33,077 nt of DNA from Alphaproteobacteria bacterium (GTDB lineage Bacteria; Pseudomonadota; Alphaproteobacteria; UBA6615): positions 1 to 33,077 of the forward strand of contig SHVS01000019.1 in NCBI GenBank assembly GCA_009694135.1, read 5' to 3'. The notes below the pieces were generated by a model. The model saw only the letters and a list, made by a program, of their open reading frames with translations. It did not search any database and was not told where the DNA came from. The position numbers and the translations under genes are program-made. Shown piece after piece: positions 18,672-27,792 of the stretch. The first letter of the stretch is position 1; every line of letters begins with the position of its first letter.

Positions 18672-19874
18672 GTGACTCCAACCGCAATGCGACCGGCGCA
18701 GAGTGCCGCGCAGCTCCCAGCGAGCGCACCGCCAGCAGGCGCCACCGGCGCGCTCATCCTGAGCGACGGCACAGTTTTTTGGGGCCGCGGCATCGGCCGA
18801 GCGGGATCTTCGGTCGGCGAGGTCTGCTTCAATACTTCGATGACCGGCTATCAGGAAATCCTGACCGATCCGTCCTACGCCGGGCAGATCATCACCTTTA
18901 CCTTCCCGCATATCGGCAATACCGGCGCCAATCTCGAGGATATCGAGACCACGACGCCGGCGGCGCGTGGGCTGGTCGTGCGTGCCGAGTTGGGCCAGCC
19001 GTCGAACTGGCGCGCCGAAAATTCGCTCGACGACTGGCTGCAGCGCATGGGCTTGGTCGGGCTGTCCGGGGTCGATACCCGCCGGCTGACGCGCCGCATC
19101 CGCGACAGCGGCGCGCCCAGCGGCGTTGTGGTCCATGCCCCGGACGGAATTTTCGATCTGCCGGCTTTGCAGGATACGGCCGCGACCTGGCCCGGGCTCG
19201 AAGGCATGGATTTGGCGCGCGAGGTCACCTGCCGGCAGACTTATGAATGGCGCGAGACGCGCTGGGCGCTCGGCCGCGGTTACGGGTCGATGACCGCGCC
19301 GAAGCGGCATGTGGTCGCGATCGACTTCGGCGCCAAGCGCAACATCTTGCGCTGCCTGGCGGCAGATGGCTGCCGGGTCACGGTCGTGCCGGCCGACGCC
19401 AGCGCCGAGCAGGTTTTGCAGCACAAACCCGATGGCGTGTTCCTGTCCAACGGACCGGGCGATCCAGCGGCAACCGGGATTTATGCGCTCGCCACCATAA
19501 AAGCCGTGATCGACCGTGGCGTGCCACTGTTCGGCATCTGCCTGGGCCATCAGATGCTGGCGCTCGCGCTCGGCGGCAAGACCCGCAAGCTGCATCTGGG
19601 CCATCGCGGCGCCAACCATCCGGTCAAGGATTTGGACAGCGGTCGGGTCGAAATCACCAGCCAAAATCATGGCTTCGTAGTGGTCGAGGAAAGCCTGCCC
19701 GCCGGTGTCAAAGCCACGCATCGGAGCCTGTTCGACGGCACCCTTGAAGGCTTCCGGGTGGTAAATCGGCCGATCATGGCGGTGCAGTACCACCCCGAGG
19801 CCTCACCCGGGCCGCAGGACAGCCATTACCTGTTTGAGCGTTTTTCCGCGCTCATGGATGCCAACCGCCACTAA
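18672..19874 (+). CDS. carA: Carbamoyl-phosphate synthase small subunit
   Basis: Glutaminase subunit that feeds ammonia to CarB to make carbamoyl phosphate for arginine and pyrimidine synthesis. It is 400 residues long. The N-terminal CPSase domain runs from GALILSDGTVFWG to about residue 150 with FNTSMTGYQEILTDPSY. The class I glutamine amidotransferase triad is Cys290 (FGICLGHQ), His374 and Glu376 (QYHPEASPGP). GTG 18672 has GAGGA just upstream and is preferred to ATG 18687 and to the far upstream 18585. carB is usually nearby, but here the next gene is a convergent permease overlapping the carA stop by three bases, so carB must be elsewhere. Confidence 0.96.
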   Translation: MTPTAMRPAQSAAQLPASAPPAGATGALILSDGTVFWGRGIGRAGSSVGEVCFNTSMTGYQEILTDPSYAGQIITFTFPHIGNTGANLEDIETTTPAARGLVVRAELGQPSNWRAENSLDDWLQRMGLVGLSGVDTRRLTRRIRDSGAPSGVVVHAPDGIFDLPALQDTAATWPGLEGMDLAREVTCRQTYEWRETRWALGRGYGSMTAPKRHVVAIDFGAKRNILRCLAADGCRVTVVPADASAEQVLQHKPDGVFLSNGPGDPAATGIYALATIKAVIDRGVPLFGICLGHQMLALALGGKTRKLHLGHRGANHPVKDLDSGRVEITSQNHGFVVVEESLPAGVKATHRSLFDGTLEGFRVVNRPIMAVQYHPEASPGPQDSHYLFERFSALMDANRH

Positions 19875-21103
19875 CTCCAGGGCAGCCAGCCGCCCAGCGC
19901 TAGCCACGCACAGGCGAGCCCCATCGAGAGAAGCGTCATCGGCACCCCGGCGCGGGCGAAGTCGCCAAAACCAAGCATGACGCCGGACTGCGCTGCCCGC
20001 TCGGCGACGATAATATTGGCGATCGATCCGACCAGCAGAAAGTTTCCCGCCAGCGTCGACAGCAGCGCGAGCGCGGTCAGACTCTCCGGTCCAAGGCCGG
20101 GAAATAGCCCAAGCAACATAATAACCGCCGGCACATTGCCGACCGTATTGCTCATCAGCAGCGCCAGCGGAGCCATGACCGCGACCGAGTCCGGGGTCCA
20201 GCCGGAGGCAACCAGCCACGCCACGGCGGTTCCAGCCAGGGGCGTCGCGGCGAAGGTGGCGGTGACGGCGAATAGCCCCACAAACAGCAGCAAAAGGTGC
20301 CAATCCACCGCGCCGATCATCGCCCGGCTAGCCATGCGGCGGCTGGCGAGCAGCACCGCCGCTATGGCCAAGGCGCCGACTTCGCGTGGCGCCGGGGATA
20401 GGAACAACGCTACCAGCGCCACAATCGCGACCGCCCCCTTCGCCACTTGCCAGCGATCATAAGCGGCGGGAGGCACCTCCTCGGCGGGCCCTGGCACACC
20501 CGCAAGCGCCTTCGCCCAGACCACCCGCACCACGCCATAGACCACCGCCAGCGCTAAGAGCGCTACCGGCGCACAAACCATGAAAAAACGCAGGAAAGAG
20601 AGCCCGCCGAGTTGTCCGATGAGGATATTCTGCGGATTGCCGATCAGCGTAGCGGCCGAGCCCGCATTCGCCGCTCCGGCCAAAGCGATCAAATAGGGGC
20701 GCGGGTCTAGCCCACGCGCCTTCAGCCCGGCACATAGAAGCGGCGTGATCGCGAACACGATAATGTCGTTGGCGAGCACCGCCGAAAGCCCGCCGGCGAT
20801 GGCGATGGTCCAGGCGAGCAGCACAGCTGGCCGCGCTTGCAGATGCACGATGCGGGCGACGCACAGCCGATAAAATCCGGCAGCCTCGAATTGCGCCGAA
20901 ACGATCATCAGCGCGAAGAGCAGGACCAACGTCGGCATATCGATCGCGAGCGCCAAAGCCGCCAAATCCATGGCTTCGGTGCTCAGCAGCGCCGCCAGCG
21001 CCAAAACAGCGATGCCGGTCCGATCGAGCTTCAGGCCCGGCACGCGCCCGGCCGCCATGCCAATGTAGGTCAGAATGAAGACCACCGCGATGAAGCCGGT
21101 CAC
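19871..21103 (-). CDS. SLC13/ArsB-NhaD-type anion permease
   Basis: 410-residue inner-membrane transporter with about ten to eleven hydrophobic segments. Typical ion-transporter superfamily features are the repeated hairpin-like segments LSAVLANDIIVFAITPLL, AGAANAGSAATLIGNPQNIL and its second-half counterpart LLMSNTVGNVPAVIMLLG. The substrate could be a dicarboxylate, sulfate, arsenite or Na+/H+; the sequence alone does not decide. I chose GTG 21103 because AAAGGAG sits five bases upstream and the first membrane segment follows immediately; upstream starts at 21139 and 21199 have no ribosome site. It is convergent with carA, the two stops overlapping, and shows no obvious link to it. Confidence 0.8.
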   Translation of the reverse strand: MTGFIAVVFILTYIGMAAGRVPGLKLDRTGIAVLALAALLSTEAMDLAALALAIDMPTLVLLFALMIVSAQFEAAGFYRLCVARIVHLQARPAVLLAWTIAIAGGLSAVLANDIIVFAITPLLCAGLKARGLDPRPYLIALAGAANAGSAATLIGNPQNILIGQLGGLSFLRFFMVCAPVALLALAVVYGVVRVVWAKALAGVPGPAEEVPPAAYDRWQVAKGAVAIVALVALFLSPAPREVGALAIAAVLLASRRMASRAMIGAVDWHLLLLFVGLFAVTATFAATPLAGTAVAWLVASGWTPDSVAVMAPLALLMSNTVGNVPAVIMLLGLFPGLGPESLTALALLSTLAGNFLLVGSIANIIVAERAAQSGVMLGFGDFARAGVPMTLLSMGLACAWLALGGWLPWS

Positions 21104-21286
21104 GAAGACTCCTTTGTGCCGTAACGGTACAAAATCCATCAGTGCTGAGGACGCAGCAAGCAACCCAGGCGAAATATCGCTCCTCCATGGCCGAGTCACC
21201 CGTCAGGGTTAACGGCCGGGTAAGCACCCAAGCCGGACAATGGGTTCGGGAGACCCTCAGCCCCGTCTTAATCCGGAGCGCCCCGC

Positions 21287-22217
21287 GTGTTTGCCGAGAT
21301 CCTGTCCGCACTGCGCGGGCGCATGCATGACTTGCCGCCCCCGTCGCAAGAGCGCCTCACGGCGCTGATGCGGGGCGAAACCACGTCTCGGCATCACAAG
21401 CGCGCGGCAGCCAACGGTCAAGCGGCAATGGCCGAGAAAGCACCAGAGGCCGTTTGGCCCGCGCCGCGCATCGCCCTCGTGCAGCGCCTGTGGGGAGAAG
21501 GCTTCGTCGAGGTGGGGGGCCGAGATGACTCTCCGGCTGGCGGCAGCGCTTGCACCCTCGCCACAAAACAACCTGCTGGACCTCAGCGCCGGGCTTGGCG
21601 GCGGTGCGCGCGCCCTGCATGAACGCTACGGCGCCCAAGTCACGGGCATGGAAGCGCGTCCGGTTCTGGCGAAACTCGGGGCCGCGGAGTCGTTCAACCG
21701 GGGAACGGCCAAAAACGCGTCGGTCGAGCACTACGATCCGCAGAGCTTAACCGCCCGCGAATTATTTAGCGGCATTTTGGTGCGTGAAACCCTCTTTCAT
21801 CAGCCGCATCTGGGCGAGGTCCTGGCGCGCGCGGCCAAGGCGCTCAAGCCCCGCGGGCAAATAGTCTTGGTCGACTATGTACGGGTCGAGCATGAAAACC
21901 CGAATTCGCGCTACCTAGCCTGGATGGATGCCGAGCGGCAGCCCGTGCACCCCTGGTCCGCCAAACAGTATCGAGCGGCCTGCGAACAACTGGGCTTGGA
22001 ACTCAGCGAATTCGAAGACATGACCGATAGCTACCGCAAGACCGTGATCGAGGGCTGGGCCACGTTCCTGGCCGGGTTGCACCTGAAAGACCTGGGCGAA
22101 GGCGAAGCCGCGGCCCTGGTCGATGAGGCCGAACTCTGGCTGCGCCGGATCATGGCCTTCGAGCATAGCGCGTTGCGGGTCATTCGTATCCACGCGACGG
22201 CCCCCGCCGGCCGTTGA
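21287..22217 (+). CDS. SAM-dependent methyltransferase, frameshifted at a G6 tract
   Basis: Class I methyltransferase of about 310 residues spread over two frames. The first part (GTG 21287) runs to VWPAPRIALVQRLWGEGFVEVGG at the G6 run 21514-21519. The rest continues one frame over as AEMTLRLAAALAPSPQNNLLDLSAGLGGGARAL, with SAM motif I in LDLSAGLGGGAR and a later QIVLVDYV strand, ending at 22217. Dropping one G (or adding two) in the run joins the parts smoothly. The intact second frame alone starts at ATG 21525 (230 residues) and may be what gene callers report; it keeps the SAM site but lacks the N-terminal 75 residues. The substrate is unknown. It is oriented towards rpmJ. Confidence 0.7.
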
Positions 22218-22278
22218 CTCGGCGAACGAGCGCCGATAGGGTCCGCCCCCTTGCAACCTCTAGCGCCGAGCGCCCGCA

Positions 22279-22404
22279 ATGAAGGTCGTTAATTCGCTCA
22301 AGGCCGCCAAGAAGCGGGACGCCAACTGCCAGGTGGTACGCCGCCGCGGCCGGCTTTACGTCATCAACAAGAAGAAGCCGCGGCTCAAGGCCCGCCAGGG
22401 CTAG
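22279..22404 (+). CDS. rpmJ: 50S ribosomal protein bL36
   Basis: Short gene of 41 codons. The product begins [18 protein letters not shown], continues [19 protein letters not shown] and is a full bL36. It is the alphaproteobacterial form that lacks the zinc-binding C-x2-C set of the classic protein, with only one Cys (residue 17). bL36 sits in the large subunit and stabilises 23S rRNA. It is probably monocistronic, 61 bp after the methyltransferase, with a small hairpin after its stop. Confidence 0.93.
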   Translation: MKVVNSLKAAKKRDANCQVVRRRGRLYVINKKKPRLKARQG

Positions 22405-22407
22405 GCA

Positions 22408-22426
22408 GCCGAGACTGAGTTTCGGC
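22408..22426 (+). terminator. Possible hairpin after rpmJ
   Basis: gccgagac and gtttcggc pair over eight bases (one G-T) around a three-base loop, four bases after the rpmJ stop. No T-run follows, so termination is uncertain. Confidence 0.35.
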
Positions 22427-22444
22427 GCCCGGAGTGGTCTGGGC

Positions 22445-22473
22445 TTGACACAAGCGTCCCGCGTCCGAGCATT
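22445..22473 (+). promoter_or_regulatory. Candidate promoter for glcDEF
   Basis: A perfect -35 TTGACA (22445-22450) lies about 50 bp before the glcD start. With a 17-base spacer the -10 would be AGCATT (22468-22473), a poor match. It is plausible from position, not proven. Confidence 0.3.
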
Positions 22474-22500
22474 GCTTTCGACCAACGCCGGAACGTGTCC

Positions 22501-23988
22501 ATGCTGACCCTGCCCGCCCCCGATGCCGCCATCCTCGCCCGCCGGTCCGAGATCGCCTCGGCCTTGGCCACCATCGTGCCCGATGGCGTGATCGCCGACG
22601 ACCGTGCGCTGGTCGCTTATGAATCCGACGGGCTGACCGCCTATCGCCAAGCGCCGATGATCGTCGTGCTGCCGCGCTCCACCGAGGAGGTGAGCCGGGT
22701 TCTCGCCTATTGCACGCGGGAGCAGGTGCGCCTGGTGCCGCGCGGCGCCGGCACGTCGCTGTCGGGCGGCGCGCTTGGCCTAGCCGATGCCGTCACCATC
22801 GGCCTCGCGCGCATGAATCGTATTCTTGAAATCGATCTCGACAATCGCTGTGTCGTGGCTCAGCCGGGCGTGACCAATCTCGCCATCTCGCACGCCGTGC
22901 GCGGCTCCGGCTTTTATTATGCGCCCGATCCCTCGAGCCAGATCGCCTGCACCATCGGTGGCAATGTGGCAGAAAATTCCGGCGGCGTGCATTGCCTGAA
23001 ATATGGCCTCACCGCCAACAATCTGCTTGGGATCGAATTGGTCCTGCCCGGCGGCGAGATCATCCGCCTCGGCGGCAAGCATCTCGATGCCGAAGGCTAC
23101 GATCTGCTCGGCCTCGTCACCGGCTCGGAAGGAATGCTCGGCATCGTCACCGAAGTGACGGTGCGCGTGCTCAAGGCGCCGACAGCCGCGCGCGCGCTGC
23201 TTATGGGCTTTGCATCCAGCGAAGCCGCCGGTGCCGCGGTGGGCGCTGTGATCGGGGCCGGGATCATTCCCGCCGGAATGGAAATGATGGACGGCAAGGC
23301 AATCGCCGCCGCCGAGGCCTTTGTCAGCGCCGGTTATCCGTCCGACGCCGAAGCGCTGCTGATCGTCGAGCTCGACGGACCGCCCGAGGAAGTCGATGAG
23401 CTGTCATCGCGCGTGGCGGAAATCGCGCGCCAAGTCGGCGCAACCAGCGTTAAGGCGAGCCGCGACGATGCCGAACGCGCGCGCTTCTGGGCCGGGCGCA
23501 AGGCGGCGTTCCCGGCCGCCGGCCGCTTGGCGCCCGACTATTACTGCATGGACGGCACGATTCCGCGCCATCGCTTGCCGCTGGTGCTTGCGCGCATTAG
23601 GGAACTTTCGGCTCACTACCGGCTCGAAGTCGCGAATGTGTTCCATGCCGGGGACGGCAATTTGCACCCGCTGATCCTGTACGACGCCAATGCGCCGGGA
23701 GAATTGGTGCGTGCGGAGGAATTTGGCGCGGATATTCTGCGGCTCTGCGTCGAAGTCGGCGGCTGCCTGACCGGCGAGCATGGCGTCGGCGTGGAAAAGC
23801 GCGACCTGATGCCGGTGATGTTTAACGCAACCGATCTCGCCGTGCAGCAGCGGCTCAAATGCGCCTTCGATCCCGACGGTCGCATGAATCCGGGCAAGGT
23901 GTTCCCGACCCTGCATCGCTGCGCCGAGGAAGGCCGCGTGCATGTCCATCACGGACAGACGCGCCGACCCGATTTGCCACGCTTCTGA
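22501..23988 (+). CDS. glcD: Glycolate oxidase subunit GlcD (FAD-linked)
   Basis: Catalytic FAD subunit of glycolate oxidase, converting glycolate (and D-lactate) to glyoxylate, about 495 residues. The FAD_binding_4 domain includes VPRGAGTSLSGGAL and TIGGNVAENSGGVHCLKYG, followed by GSEGMLGIVTEVTVRVL. The C-terminal FAD-oxidase domain has NVFHAGDGNLHP and GCLTGEHGVGVEKRDLM, with a terminal DPDGRMNPGKVFPT. ATG 22501 is preferred, with GGAA eight bases upstream; GTG 22495 in the same frame is an alternative. It is the first gene of glcD-glcE-glcF with a five-base gap to glcE. Confidence 0.95.
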   Translation: MLTLPAPDAAILARRSEIASALATIVPDGVIADDRALVAYESDGLTAYRQAPMIVVLPRSTEEVSRVLAYCTREQVRLVPRGAGTSLSGGALGLADAVTIGLARMNRILEIDLDNRCVVAQPGVTNLAISHAVRGSGFYYAPDPSSQIACTIGGNVAENSGGVHCLKYGLTANNLLGIELVLPGGEIIRLGGKHLDAEGYDLLGLVTGSEGMLGIVTEVTVRVLKAPTAARALLMGFASSEAAGAAVGAVIGAGIIPAGMEMMDGKAIAAAEAFVSAGYPSDAEALLIVELDGPPEEVDELSSRVAEIARQVGATSVKASRDDAERARFWAGRKAAFPAAGRLAPDYYCMDGTIPRHRLPLVLARIRELSAHYRLEVANVFHAGDGNLHPLILYDANAPGELVRAEEFGADILRLCVEVGGCLTGEHGVGVEKRDLMPVMFNATDLAVQQRLKCAFDPDGRMNPGKVFPTLHRCAEEGRVHVHHGQTRRPDLPRF

Positions 23989-23993
23989 CCGCG

Positions 23994-25190
23994 ATGCTGC
24001 CCACCCGCCCGCGCGACGCGGATGAACTCGCTGCAATCATTGCAGAAGCCGCACGAGTCGGCACGACGCTGGAAATCATCGGCGGCGGCAGCAAACGCGC
24101 GTTGGGCCGTCCGGTAAAGGCATCGCGCGTGCTCGATTTGTCCGCTTTAGCCGGGATCACGCTGTATGAGCCGGAAGAACTCGTGCTGCGCGCCCAGGCC
24201 GGCACGACGCGCGCGGCCATCGAGCAAACCCTGTCCGCGCATGGGCAGATGCTCGCCTTCGAACCGCCCGATTTGGGGCCGTTGTTCGGCCACTCGCCCG
24301 GCTTGGACACCATCGGCGGCATCGTCGCGGCGAATCTTTCCGGCCCGCGACGGATGAAGGCCGGCGCCGCGCGCGATCATATCCTCGGCATCGCGGCGGT
24401 GAATGGGCTCGGCGAGCGTTTCAAATCCGGCGGGCGGGTGATGAAAAACGTCACCGGCTACGATCTATCGAAACTTCTTACCGGCTCCTTCGGCACGCTG
24501 GCGGCGATCGCCGAGCTGACGCTCAAGGTTCTGCCGTCGCCGGAGACCGTGACCACCCTCGTGCTGCATGGGCTCGGCGACCCGCAGGCGACTACGGCGA
24601 TGACGGCGGCGCTCCGTTCGAGTCACGAAGTTTCCGGCGCCGCGCATCTGCCGACGCGCGCATCTTCCCGCGCTGCGTTGGGAACCAACTCCGCGACGAT
24701 CCTGCGCCTCGAAGGCTTCGCGCGTTCGGTCAAAGCGCGCGCCGAGGCTCTTGCGGCCGAACTCGCCGGCTTCGGGGCGGCCGAGAGCGTTTCCGATGGC
24801 GCGTCTCGCGTGTTGTGGCGGCAGGTACGCGACATGGCGTCGCTGATCGACAAGGATTCGCCGCTATGGCGCGTCTCGACCGCGCCGACATGTGGACACA
24901 GGCTGGCGGCAGCAGTCGGCCCCGACGATGTATTTTACGACTGGGGCGGCGGGCTTGTTTGGCTCGCGCTCGGCGGACGAGAGGCCGACGCCGGCGCCGC
25001 CAGACTGCGCGCCGCCTTGGCGCCCTTGGGCGGCCATGCCACTCTGATCCGCGCGCCGGCCGAGATGCGCGCGCGCGTGCCGGTGTTCGAGCCGCAACCC
25101 CTGGCCCTCGCCGCGCTTAGCGCGCGGGTGAAGCGTTCGTTCGATCCGAAGAATGTGCTTAATCCTAGGCGCATTTACGCCGAGACTTGA
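23994..25190 (+). CDS. glcE: Glycolate oxidase subunit GlcE (FAD-binding)
   Basis: 398-residue second FAD-binding subunit of the glycolate oxidase complex. The FAD_binding_4 fold shows [14 protein letters not shown] near residue 30, [20 protein letters not shown] and the GlcE-typical [36 protein letters not shown]. The C-terminal [13 protein letters not shown] is shared with GlcD. ATG 23994 lies five bases after the glcD stop; a longer frame from 23859 would overlap glcD and is rejected. Its end overlaps upstream codons of glcF, so the three are co-transcribed and probably coupled. Confidence 0.93.
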   Translation: MLPTRPRDADELAAIIAEAARVGTTLEIIGGGSKRALGRPVKASRVLDLSALAGITLYEPEELVLRAQAGTTRAAIEQTLSAHGQMLAFEPPDLGPLFGHSPGLDTIGGIVAANLSGPRRMKAGAARDHILGIAAVNGLGERFKSGGRVMKNVTGYDLSKLLTGSFGTLAAIAELTLKVLPSPETVTTLVLHGLGDPQATTAMTAALRSSHEVSGAAHLPTRASSRAALGTNSATILRLEGFARSVKARAEALAAELAGFGAAESVSDGASRVLWRQVRDMASLIDKDSPLWRVSTAPTCGHRLAAAVGPDDVFYDWGGGLVWLALGGREADAGAARLRAALAPLGGHATLIRAPAEMRARVPVFEPQPLALAALSARVKRSFDPKNVLNPRRIYAET

Positions 25191-25195
25191 CCCGC

Positions 25196-26509
25196 ATGCA
25201 GACCGCCTTCACCGACGCGCAGCGCGCCGACCCTGACATCTCTGAGTCGGAGAAGGCCATTCGCGGCTGCGTGCATTGCGGCTTCTGCACCGCCACCTGC
25301 CCGACCTATGTGCTGCTCGGCGACGAGTTGGACAGCCCGCGCGGGCGCATCGTGCTAATGAAGGTGATGCTGGAGAGCGGCCGTCCGGCGGATGCGACCA
25401 CGGTCAAACACATCGACCGCTGCCTGTCCTGCCTGTCCTGCATGACCACCTGCCCCTCCGGCGTGAACTACATGCATTTGGTCGATCACGCTCGGAAGCA
25501 TATCGAGGCAACCTTTCGACGGCCGCTGGCCGAGCGTGTATTACGCGCGATGCTGGCATCGGTGCTCACGCAACCCGGGCGATTGCGTCTGGTGCTGACA
25601 CTGGCGCGCCGCTTCCGCCGCACAGGCGAGGCGCTCGCCAAGCGACTGCCCCCACCGCTCGGGCCGCGCCTGTCGGCCATGCTCGACCTCGCGCCCAAGC
25701 GCGCGCCGCAAGATGCGCCGCTTGAGCCCGGCATCTATTCGCCTACCGGCTCCGGCAAACCCCGCGCGCGCGTGGCGCTGCTCGCCGGCTGCGCGCAGCA
25801 GATTCTGGCGCCGGAGATCAACCGCGCGACCGTGCGGCTGTTGAATCGCCTCGACTGCGAAGTCGTAGTGCCCCAGGAGGCCGGCTGCTGCGGCGCGCTC
25901 GCGCATCATCTGGGCAGCGAGCAGGCCGCGCTTGCATCCGTGCGCGCCAACATCGCCGCCTGGGAGGACGCGGGACAACTCGACGCCGTGATCGCCAATG
26001 CCTCGGGCTGCGGCACGATGCTCAAGGACTACGGCTTCTTGCTGCGCGGCGACGCGGCCTGGAAGGAACGGGCGGAACGCACGGCCGATTTTTCGCGCGA
26101 TCTGTGCGAGTTCGTGACGACGCTTGGATTACCGCAAGGCGCACGCGCTCCGGCCGCTTTGCGTGTCGCCTATCAATCGGCTTGCTCAATGCAGCATGGA
26201 CAGAAGCTTGCGGGCAAGCCGCAGGCGCTGCTGCGCCAAGCAGGGTTCACCGTGCTCGAACCGGCGGAGGCGCATCTGTGCTGCGGCTCGGCCGGAACCT
26301 ACAACGTATTGCAGCCGGAGATCGCCAACCAGCTTCGCGCACGCAAGGCCGGGCATTTGGCGGCGCTGCGCGCGGATGTGATCGCCAGCGGGAATATCGG
26401 CTGCATGAGCCAACTCGAGGGCGCGGTCCCGGTTCCAATGGTTCACACCGCCGAGCTGCTCGACTGGGCGACCGGCGGGCCACCTCCCTTGAAGCTCAAG
26501 CTCGAATGA
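25196..26509 (+). CDS. glcF: Glycolate oxidase iron-sulfur subunit GlcF
   Basis: 437-residue iron-sulfur subunit that carries electrons from GlcD/E to the membrane quinone pool. Two 4Fe-4S clusters are bound by [14 protein letters not shown] (residues 24-37) and [13 protein letters not shown]. The two C-terminal CCG domains show [13 protein letters not shown] and [14 protein letters not shown] 25196 is chosen; a TTG at 25187 overlapping the glcE stop is an alternative. The operon glcDEF allows use of glycolate, for instance from phytoplankton or from phosphoglycolate salvage; no malate synthase or glcC regulator is adjacent. Confidence 0.95.
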   Translation: MQTAFTDAQRADPDISESEKAIRGCVHCGFCTATCPTYVLLGDELDSPRGRIVLMKVMLESGRPADATTVKHIDRCLSCLSCMTTCPSGVNYMHLVDHARKHIEATFRRPLAERVLRAMLASVLTQPGRLRLVLTLARRFRRTGEALAKRLPPPLGPRLSAMLDLAPKRAPQDAPLEPGIYSPTGSGKPRARVALLAGCAQQILAPEINRATVRLLNRLDCEVVVPQEAGCCGALAHHLGSEQAALASVRANIAAWEDAGQLDAVIANASGCGTMLKDYGFLLRGDAAWKERAERTADFSRDLCEFVTTLGLPQGARAPAALRVAYQSACSMQHGQKLAGKPQALLRQAGFTVLEPAEAHLCCGSAGTYNVLQPEIANQLRARKAGHLAALRADVIASGNIGCMSQLEGAVPVPMVHTAELLDWATGGPPPLKLKLE

Positions 26510-26577
26510 TTGCCATGCGCTCCCTACAGTGTCCGGCCGACTTGACTGGGAGTAGGCAGCGCTGCAACTATGCATAC

Positions 26578-27129
26578 ATGGCCGTGCGGATCCTGCTCGG
26601 GCTGCTGGCGCTGTTATGGGCGCCGTACGCCGCCGTGGCGGATCAGAACGATCCGCGCCTCGACGCGCTGTTCAGCACCCTGCAGAAAACCAAGGACACC
26701 GCCGAAGCCATGCAGGCGACGCAGGCGCTCCGCGGCATCTGGGCGGAAAGCCCGGTGCCGGGCGCGGCCGACGAGCTGCTCCAGGCCTTGTTACAACAGA
26801 ACGCTGGCAACCTCCGCGACGCCGTCGACGGCTACGACCAAGTGATCGCGGCCGCCCCCGATTTCGCCGAGGCCTATGCGCAACGCGCCGCCGTCTACTA
26901 TTCCGCCGGGCTGCTGCTGCCGGCCATTGCCGATTGCGAACAGGCGCTTGCGCTCGAAGGCCGCCACTTCGACGTGTTCGCCGGACTTGGGCAGCTTTAC
27001 TTGGCGCTCGGCGACTTGAGCGGGGCGGAACGCGCATTCGCGCAGGCGCTGGCGATCAATCCGCATTTGAGCGACGTGCGCCAAGGGCTCGAGAAGTTGA
27101 AATCAGCCCGCGCGCGAAGAGAATTATGA
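26578..27129 (+). CDS. Exported TPR protein, first of a tandem pair
   Basis: 183-residue protein with a signal peptide (MAVRILLGLLALLWAPYAA, cleavage near VADQ) and about three tetratricopeptide repeats (for example AVDGYDQVIAAAPDFAEAYA and DLSGAERAFAQALAINPHLS). It starts at ATG 26578; the ribosome site is weak. The mature start DQNDPRLDALFSTLQ is almost the same as in the next gene (DQSDPRLVPLFQTLQ), so the two are paralogues. The TGA stop overlaps the next ATG (ATGA), giving translational coupling. TPRs bind partner proteins; the partner is unknown. It lies about 70 bp after glcF and may be transcribed with it. Confidence 0.75.
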   Translation: MAVRILLGLLALLWAPYAAVADQNDPRLDALFSTLQKTKDTAEAMQATQALRGIWAESPVPGAADELLQALLQQNAGNLRDAVDGYDQVIAAAPDFAEAYAQRAAVYYSAGLLLPAIADCEQALALEGRHFDVFAGLGQLYLALGDLSGAERAFAQALAINPHLSDVRQGLEKLKSARARREL

Positions 27130-27683
27130 TTCGCCCCACCGTATTCTTTTCGGCGGCCATCGGGCTATTGACGATGGTTTCGCCAGCGCGCGCCGATCAA
27201 AGCGATCCGCGTCTTGTCCCGCTCTTCCAAACCTTGCAACGCACCTCCGACGCGCAGCAAGTTCAGGTCGCGGTGCTGCAGATCTGGCAGATTTGGTACG
27301 AGACCAAGAACCAGCAGGCTGCCGTGCTGCTGCAAACCGGCGAACGCGACGTCACGCGCGGCCGCCTGGACGACGCGCTGGCGGTCTTCGACCAACTGGT
27401 GGCGGGGGCCCCCGATTTCGCCGAAGGATGGAACCGGCGCGCGACCGCGCTTTATCTCTTGGGCGACTACGAAGGTTCGATCAATGATTGCCTCAAGGTG
27501 CTGGCGCTCGAGCCGCGCCATTTCGGGGCATTGTGGGGCCTGGCCGAGATGCGCCGCGTGCGGGGCGAAGAGGCCCTCGCGCTCGAGGCCTATGAGCGCG
27601 CCTTGGCGATCCACCCGCATCAGGACGGTTCGCGCGACGCGGTGAACGCGCTGCGTGCAAAGCTCAAGGGCCGCGCGCTGTAA
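27126..27683 (+). CDS. Exported TPR protein, second of a tandem pair
   Basis: 185-residue paralogue of the preceding gene, coupled to it by an ATGA overlap. A signal peptide (about 1-23, ending SPARA) is followed by DQSDPRLVPLFQTLQ and TPR units (RLDDALAVFDQLVAGAPDFAEGW, DYEGSINDCLKVLALEPRHFGAL, EEALALEAYERALAIHPHQD). The conserved N-terminal block of the pair is separate from the TPRs and may be a dedicated interaction surface. Periplasmic location is inferred. Such tandem TPR genes are common in alphaproteobacteria, but I cannot name a function. Confidence 0.75.
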   Translation: MIRPTVFFSAAIGLLTMVSPARADQSDPRLVPLFQTLQRTSDAQQVQVAVLQIWQIWYETKNQQAAVLLQTGERDVTRGRLDDALAVFDQLVAGAPDFAEGWNRRATALYLLGDYEGSINDCLKVLALEPRHFGALWGLAEMRRVRGEEALALEAYERALAIHPHQDGSRDAVNALRAKLKGRAL

Positions 27684-27792
27684 GCCACAATCGGCGGATC
27701 GCCAGAGCGTGATCGGCCACGGGATTGATTTAACGCTATCCCAAGCGCAGATTACCCAGCGAACCATCGTCCATCGTCTTATGGAGGCGAGA

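Noticed and set aside
25420-25460. Repeated tgcctgtcc words in glcF
   Set aside because: They encode the CLSCLSC cluster-binding motif and are explained by protein sequence, not by a DNA repeat function.
26104-26577. Upstream part of the frame containing the first TPR gene
   Set aside because: It lies inside glcF in another frame; the TPR protein starts with a signal peptide at 26578.
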